Shown: one piece after another, positions 59,912 to 64,000 of the stretch | Position numbering within the stretch: position 1 is the stretch's first letter | How the letters are laid out: each line of letters opens with the position of its first letter | From: CAYQNU01 sp964419055 | GTDB lineage: Bacteria; Bacteroidota; Bacteroidia; Flavobacteriales_D; Parvicellaceae | DNA: 64,000 nt | Reading direction: 5' to 3' | Assembly: GCA_964419055.1 (NCBI GenBank) | Contig: CAYQNU010000008.1 | Span: 62,001 to 126,000, forward strand | The notes under the pieces: generated by a model | The model's database searches: none | What the model saw: only the letters and a program-made list of their open reading frames with translations | What the model was told of the DNA's origin: nothing | Program-made: the position numbers and the translations under genes

Positions 59912-60271
59912 ATGCATAATTTCAGAGAATTAAATATTTGGAAAGATAGCCTTAAGCAAGCAGTTTTAATTGCTCGTTTATGTAACACATTTCCTGATTA
60001 TGAAAAATTTGGAATAACCTCACAAATAAGAAGATCTGCTGTTTCCATTCCATCCAATATTGCTGAAGGATGTTCAAGAAATACAGATAAAGATTTTGTT
60101 AGATTTCTCAGAATAGCTTTGGGTTCTAGTTATGAGTTAGAAACACAGCTTCTCATTTCTCTCGAATTAGAATATTTTATTGACGATAAAAATATCTTAG
60201 ATGAAAACAATAAACTTCAACGCTCCTTGCACAAATTAATAACAAATATAGAAACAAAAATTAACGAATAA
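59912..60271 (+). CDS. Four-helix bundle protein (23S-rRNA-IVS/S23 family), copy 2
   Basis: 119 residues, same family and length as copy 1: FRELNIWKDSLKQAV, 'FPDYEKFGITSQIRRSAVSIPSNIAEGCSR' pattern, 'FVRFLRIALGSSYELE'. The two are clearly diverged (roughly 40 percent identical by eye), so they are not a recent duplication. It is bracketed by CGACAAT-family heptamers, direct on the left and inverted on the right. It separates fadA from fadE. Confidence 0.92.
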   Translation: MHNFRELNIWKDSLKQAVLIARLCNTFPDYEKFGITSQIRRSAVSIPSNIAEGCSRNTDKDFVRFLRIALGSSYELETQLLISLELEYFIDDKNILDENNKLQRSLHKLITNIETKINE

Positions 60272-60306
60272 ATTAACCTTGATTAAAAATTATAACTTCC
60301 TCAAAA

Positions 60307-60362
60307 GTCGTTTGTCGATTATCGATTGTCGAGAATCAATAATCGATAATCATTTGTCGTAA
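60307..60362 (+). repeat. Eight-unit inverted CGACAAT heptamer array before fadE
   Basis: Eight consecutive 7-nt units, consensus RTCGATT, in phase throughout, the reverse complement of the array family at 59721-59855. The fadE ATG lies 32 nt further on. Confidence 0.78.
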
Positions 60363-60394
60363 AGCTATAATCTTTGGTCACAAAAAACAAAAAA

Positions 60395-62194
60395 ATGAGT
60401 ACTACAGAAAAAACACAAAAAGCAATCACAGGTGGTGAGTTCATCATCAGAGATACACAAGCACACGAAATTTTTATTCCCGAAGAATGGACAGAAGAGC
60501 AGTTAATGATTGCTCAAATGTGTAAAGATTTCTTAAAAACCGAAATTCATCCGCGTTTGGATGAAATCGATTCTATGAAAGATCCTAACCTTATGCCAAG
60601 TTTGGTTGACAAAGCTGGTGAATTAGGATTATTAGGTCTATCCGTTCCTGAAAATTTAGGAGGAATGGGTGTTGATTTCAAAACAACTATGTTGGCTACA
60701 GAAGCGTTGGGTGCTGGACACTCTTTTTCAGTGGCGTATGGTGCGCATACAGGAATTGGAACCTTACCTATTTTATATTATGGAAATGAGGCTCAAAAAG
60801 CTAAATACATACCAAAATTAGCCTCTGGCGAATGGAAAGCTTCGTATTGTTTGACTGAACCAAGTGCCGGTTCGGATGCTAACTCAGGAAAAACAAAAGC
60901 AGTACTTTCTGCTGACGGTAAAAGTTGGATTATCAACGGACAAAAAATGTGGATTACTAATGGCGGTTTTGCCAACGTATTTACCGTTTTTGCTAAAATA
61001 GATAATGATGAAAATCTAACTGCTTTTATCGTTGATGGCGATACACCAGGAATTACTTTGAATGCTGAAGAGAAAAAAATGGGTATTAAAGGTTCTTCTA
61101 CACGTCAAGTATTCTTCAATAACGTAACCATTCCAGTAGAAAATCAATTGTATGAAAGAGGGCAAGGATTTAAAATTGCCGTTAACATCTTAAATATTGG
61201 TCGTATTAAATTAGCGGCAGGAGTATTAGGTGGAGCAAAAGCAGCTATTGGTGAAACCATCAAATATGCAAACGAAAGAGAGCAATTTGGAAGATCGATT
61301 TCTAAATACGGAGCTATTCGTCATAAAATTGCTGAACAATGTATTCGCTCATTCGCAACGGAATCTGCTACATACCGTGCAGCACAAAACATAGAAGATG
61401 CTATCAACGCTTTAGTGGCAGGTGGGATGGACAAAGGAAACGCTACATTAAAAGGAATTGAGCAATTTGCTCCTGAGTGTGCTATTCTTAAAGTTTACGG
61501 TTCTGAAACATTGGATTACGTAGTAGATGAAGGTGTTCAAATTCACGGTGGAATGGGCTATAGTGCTGAAACCAACATTGAAAGAGGATACCGTGATGCT
61601 CGTATCAACCGTATTTTTGAAGGTACCAACGAAATCAACCGTATGTTGACCGTGAGTATGATATTGCGTAAAGCTATGAAAGGAGAATTGGATTTATTAA
61701 CTCCTGCAATGGCAGTGGGTAATGAATTGATGAGTATTCCAGATTTTGGTGATGCTGACACTACTCTATTTGCAGCTGAGAAAAAATACGTTAAGAACTT
61801 CAAAAAAGCCATGTTGATGATTGCGGGAAGTGCTGTTCAAAAAGTGGGCGAAAAAATGAATAAAGAACAAGAGATATTAATGAACGTTGCCGATATAGGA
61901 ATTTGGACGTACGTTGCAGAATCTACTTTATTGCGTGTTGAGAAAATGGTTAGCGTAAAAGGTGAAGCCGCATGTTCAGATCAATTGGATATGTTGCGTA
62001 CATTAATTTATGATTTAGCTGACAACATCAACAAAGCAGGTAAAGATGCGTTGAATTCATTTGTTGAAGGAGATGAATTAAGAATGATGATGATGGGATT
62101 AAAACGATTCACTAAACACGAACCATTCAATGCTAAAGAAGCACGTCAACGTATTGCTTTGAAAGCTATTGAGAAAGGAGAGTACTGTTTTTAA
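60395..62194 (+). CDS. fadE: Acyl-CoA dehydrogenase (FadE type)
   Basis: 599 residues from the ATG at 60395; a TTG at 60374 is less likely because it falls in a -7-like stretch (TAATCTTTG). FAD-dependent first step of beta-oxidation. Seen: 'YCLTEPSAGSDANSGKTKA', 'WITNGGFANVFTVFAKI', 'MGIKGSSTRQVFFNNV', 'YANEREQFGRSISKYGAI', 'QIHGGMGYSAETNIERGYRDARINRIFEGTNEINRM' (the catalytic Glu region) and a C-terminal extension of about 180 residues, as in Bacillus FadE. Completes fadNAE. Confidence 0.95.
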   Translation: MSTTEKTQKAITGGEFIIRDTQAHEIFIPEEWTEEQLMIAQMCKDFLKTEIHPRLDEIDSMKDPNLMPSLVDKAGELGLLGLSVPENLGGMGVDFKTTMLATEALGAGHSFSVAYGAHTGIGTLPILYYGNEAQKAKYIPKLASGEWKASYCLTEPSAGSDANSGKTKAVLSADGKSWIINGQKMWITNGGFANVFTVFAKIDNDENLTAFIVDGDTPGITLNAEEKKMGIKGSSTRQVFFNNVTIPVENQLYERGQGFKIAVNILNIGRIKLAAGVLGGAKAAIGETIKYANEREQFGRSISKYGAIRHKIAEQCIRSFATESATYRAAQNIEDAINALVAGGMDKGNATLKGIEQFAPECAILKVYGSETLDYVVDEGVQIHGGMGYSAETNIERGYRDARINRIFEGTNEINRMLTVSMILRKAMKGELDLLTPAMAVGNELMSIPDFGDADTTLFAAEKKYVKNFKKAMLMIAGSAVQKVGEKMNKEQEILMNVADIGIWTYVAESTLLRVEKMVSVKGEAACSDQLDMLRTLIYDLADNINKAGKDALNSFVEGDELRMMMMGLKRFTKHEPFNAKEARQRIALKAIEKGEYCF

Positions 62195-62391
62195 GGACAA
62201 CAATCGATTTATGGACAATCGACAATCGAAAAAAGTCGATAGTCGAATAATCGTTTGTCTTTTTTCTGAAAAAAAATCTTCCCTGCTATCGAAAGATGGT
62301 GGGGATTTTTTGTTTAACGACAATCGATAGAAAGACAATCGACTATCGAAAAAAGTCGATTGTCGAATAATCGTTTGTCCTTTTTCTGAAA
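62195..62391. repeat. Two copies of a CGACAAT heptamer hairpin after fadE
   Basis: Unit 1 (62195-62269) and unit 2 (62317-62391) are offset by 120 bp; their 46-nt cores (62214-62259, 62334-62379) differ at only two positions. In unit 2 a perfect 10-bp stem GACAATCGAC (62334-62343)/GTCGATTGTC (62355-62364) is followed by T-rich sequence. They lie at the convergent end of fadE and the minus-strand genes, so they may act as terminators. Between them is a weaker terminator-like hairpin. Confidence 0.72.
62272..62311 (+). terminator. Possible fadE terminator between the two hairpin repeats
   Basis: A-run with TCTTCCC and later GGGGATTTTTT can pair with a 2-nt bulge, loop of about 17 nt, then a T-run. 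Weaker than the other terminators in the window. Confidence 0.4.
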
Positions 62392-62423
62392 AGGGATGTG
62401 CTTTAAATCAAATCCTTTTTCAA

Positions 62424-62768
62424 CTATACAAACCAATATTTAGTCGTATCTATTGCAAACAGTTCTTTTTTGTCCTGCCACTTTTCAAATTCTTTTTGAA
62501 ACAAACCTCTAAGCGTAACATCATCCAAAAACTGACTGATGGGCAATACATTTTCACGTAATAATATCTTAAACTCTTTTTGTATTTTTGTTTCCCAATA
62601 AGCTTTTGCCAAAAAATGAAGCGTCTCAGGTAATACCATTCTAGAACCGAGAACGTTTTGAGCTGCTTCTTTAGCTATGGGTGTGTAGTCGTCTTCATCA
62701 CTTTCAATAATTTGAATCAATTGTTCCAGTGAAAATTCTTGATATTTTTCAATTAAAGACACACTCAT
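62424..62768 (-). CDS. Hypothetical 114-residue protein
   Basis: All-helical, acidic, soluble, no signal peptide ('LEQLIQIIESDEDDYTPIAKEAAQNVLGSRMV'). I do not recognise the family. It starts 6 nt after the meaB stop codon on the same strand, so it is probably co-transcribed with meaB. Confidence 0.7.
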   Translation of the reverse strand: MSVSLIEKYQEFSLEQLIQIIESDEDDYTPIAKEAAQNVLGSRMVLPETLHFLAKAYWETKIQKEFKILLRENVLPISQFLDDVTLRGLFQKEFEKWQDKKELFAIDTTKYWFV

Positions 62769-62774
62769 AATAAT

Positions 62775-63806
62775 TTATTGATGGTGCAAATCGATCAACT
62801 CCTGAGCAGCATTGAAGGGGCTTTTCACTCCTATAATAACGGATTGTTCCAATTCCTTCAATTTTGCAGCAATAAATGGATTCGAATAAAAATCTTTTTT
62901 CATTAATTCTAAAATACGCTCGTGAAGCCAATAGGAAGCTTGTTGTTGTCGGTTTTTAATATAAAAACCATTCAATAAAGTCGCATTTTGATAACTGGTA
63001 ACAATTTCCCAAACTTTTTCAATATTAAAGTTAGTCAAAGCGCTGCAAATTTCCACTTGAGGAGTCCAATGAGAATCTGCCATTGGGAATAAATGTAAAG
63101 CGTTTTTATACTCTCCTTTTGCTCGTTTAGCGGCACTAACATTTTCGCCATCGGCTTTGGTGATGACCAATGCGTCTGCCATTTCCATAATTCCCCTTTT
63201 AATGCCTTGCAACTCATCACCTGCTCCGGCCAACATTAACAGAAGAAAAAAATCAACCATTCCTCTCACTGCTATTTCTGATTGTCCCACACCTACTGTT
63301 TCTATCAATATTACATCATACCCAGCGGCTTCACAAAGAATTATGGATTCACGAGTAGCTTTAGCTACACCTCCCAAAGACCCTTTAGAAGGCGATGGTC
63401 GTATAAAAACAGCTTCGTGCAACACCAACGTTTCCATTCGGGTCTTATCTCCCAAAATAGAACCCCCACTTTTTTGAGAACTGGGGTCAACTGCTAACAC
63501 CGCTACTTTTTTACCTTGTTCTGCCAAATAATTTCCAAAAGATTCAATAAAAGTACTTTTTCCTACTCCAGGCACACCTGTTATTCCAATTCGAATAGAC
63601 CGAGGTGTTTGGTCATTTGGAATCGTTAATTTTTCTATGAGTTCATTGGCCAATTGCTGATGATTGGGCTGTTCACTTTCAATCATGGTGATAGCCTTAC
63701 TCAACATCATAACGTTACCCAATTTAATGGCATCAACGTATTCAGCAAGGGTGAATGCTTCCTTTTGGGGACGTTTATAATTTTTATTTACGTTTTCCTG
63801 ACTCAT
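62775..63806 (-). CDS. meaB: Methylmalonyl-CoA mutase-associated GTPase MeaB
   Basis: 343 residues. G3E-family P-loop GTPase that protects and reactivates B12-dependent methylmalonyl-CoA mutase. Seen: GITGVPGVGKSTFIESFG (Walker A), 'VLAVDPSSQKSGGSILGDKTRM', 'ETVGVGQSEIAVRGMVDFFLLLMLAGAGDELQGIKRGIMEMAD' region with the Walker-B-like and switch motifs, and NKxD-equivalent ITKADGEN. The mutase genes are not in the window. The link to the neighbouring fad genes is plausible (propionyl-CoA from odd-chain fatty acids). Confidence 0.94.
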   Translation of the reverse strand: MSQENVNKNYKRPQKEAFTLAEYVDAIKLGNVMMLSKAITMIESEQPNHQQLANELIEKLTIPNDQTPRSIRIGITGVPGVGKSTFIESFGNYLAEQGKKVAVLAVDPSSQKSGGSILGDKTRMETLVLHEAVFIRPSPSKGSLGGVAKATRESIILCEAAGYDVILIETVGVGQSEIAVRGMVDFFLLLMLAGAGDELQGIKRGIMEMADALVITKADGENVSAAKRAKGEYKNALHLFPMADSHWTPQVEICSALTNFNIEKVWEIVTSYQNATLLNGFYIKNRQQQASYWLHERILELMKKDFYSNPFIAAKLKELEQSVIIGVKSPFNAAQELIDLHHQ

Positions 63807-63844
63807 GGTTGTGAAACAAAGCTACGCAAATTATATAAATTAAA

Positions 63845-64000
63845 CTATTTAATTTCTCTATTAATCTCACTCAATGGAAGCGCTTCAATTTTATGTCCAC
63901 CTTTGTATTCTTTAAAATTAAACGCAAAAGGAAACGATTTCAATTTGACTTTTAACGCCTCCAAATCGTGTATTTTATAAAACTCATCTTCATCACCAAA
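63845..64000 (-). CDS. 3' end of a probable alpha/beta hydrolase gene (truncated by the window)
   Basis: The minus strand is open from the window edge at 64000 to a TAG at 63845-63847, giving the last 51 residues. The segment FNFKEYKGGHKIEALP resembles the strand-turn carrying the catalytic His (GGH) of esterase/phospholipase-type hydrolases. The 5' part is outside the window. The assignment rests on this single motif. Confidence 0.5.
   Translation of the reverse strand, partial: FGDEDEFYKIHDLEALKVKLKSFPFAFNFKEYKGGHKIEALPLSEINREIK

Noticed and set aside
58107..60271. Diversity-generating retroelement suggested by two Avd-like four-helix-bundle genes
   Set aside because: There is no reverse transcriptase gene and no template/variable repeat pair in the window; TIGR02436 proteins are common without such elements.
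55311..60362. CRISPR array
   Set aside because: The repeats are 7 nt, degenerate and contiguous with no spacers, and no cas gene is present.

Overview
The window is AT-rich chromosomal DNA from a member of the Bacteroidota, most likely order Flavobacteriales. The evidence is type IX secretion sorting domains, gldF/gldG, a PorP/SprF-like protein, PorE-like OmpA proteins, a TonB-dependent receptor, and many promoters with the Bacteroidota -7 element TAnnTTTG. The family cannot be fixed from this window. I find no rRNA or tRNA genes, CRISPR arrays, insertion sequences or integrases. Apart from an AT-rich accessory stretch at about 52.3-54.7 kb it reads as ordinary chromosome.

Layout. 0-4.6 kb: DUF72 protein, biotin synthase, secreted orphan, tRNA methylthiotransferase MtaB, Cys-rich lipoprotein. 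4.7-7.1 kb: TetR-regulated ABC exporter with two operator palindromes. 7.1-10.4 kb: TonB-dependent receptor with a T9SS-sorted partner. 10.6-12.9 kb: GbsR/MarR regulator, epimerase and two paralogous membrane proteins. 13-24.9 kb: CDF transporter, CPBP protease, DusB, a barrel-like protein, GldF-GldG-DUF4340, M61 peptidase, LURP-one-related protein, class III aminotransferase. 24.9-34.2 kb (minus strand): PBP1C, RecN, two PorE-like proteins, thioesterase. 34.2-36 kb: 5'-nucleotidase split into a lipoprotein and a Tat-exported metallophosphatase. 36-45.1 kb: dnaA, class I aldolase, accD, rpsA, thrS-infC-rpmI-rplT. 45.2-48.6 kb: PKD/T9SS type B protein and PorP/SprF-like protein. 48.7-51.9 kb: a short transcription unit with a 27-codon ORF, then rtcB-prfH (ribosome repair and rescue) and a TPR protein. 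52-54.7 kb: secreted orphan, secreted NUC1-type nuclease, AT-rich orphan. 54.8-62.2 kb: MarR regulator and a fadN-fadA-fadE beta-oxidation cluster. 62.4-64 kb: small orphan, MeaB, and the 3' end of a probable hydrolase.

The most unusual feature is a set of degenerate heptanucleotide (7-bp period) tandem repeats confined to spacers. Distinct sequence families occur at different loci: TCTAnn around the aminotransferase, TTTGAGG at a convergent gene end, KACTTNR upstream of fadN and fadA, and CGACAAT around fadA/fadE. Several arrays are exactly five units (35 bp) and end in an A-run just before a start codon. Two small genes of the four-helix-bundle (23S-rRNA-intervening-sequence/S23) family sit inside the fad cluster, each bracketed by heptamer arrays of a different family with inverted orientations on the two sides. 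This looks like a repeat-associated insertion unit or a shared leader system, and I know of no description of it in this phylum.

Regulatory DNA is unusually readable. Clean operator palindromes precede the TetR, GbsR and MarR genes. rpsA has an 88-nt leader with a possible pseudoknot. The rpmI-rplT spacer has alternative pairings. infC has no ATG start. Several genes look leaderless.
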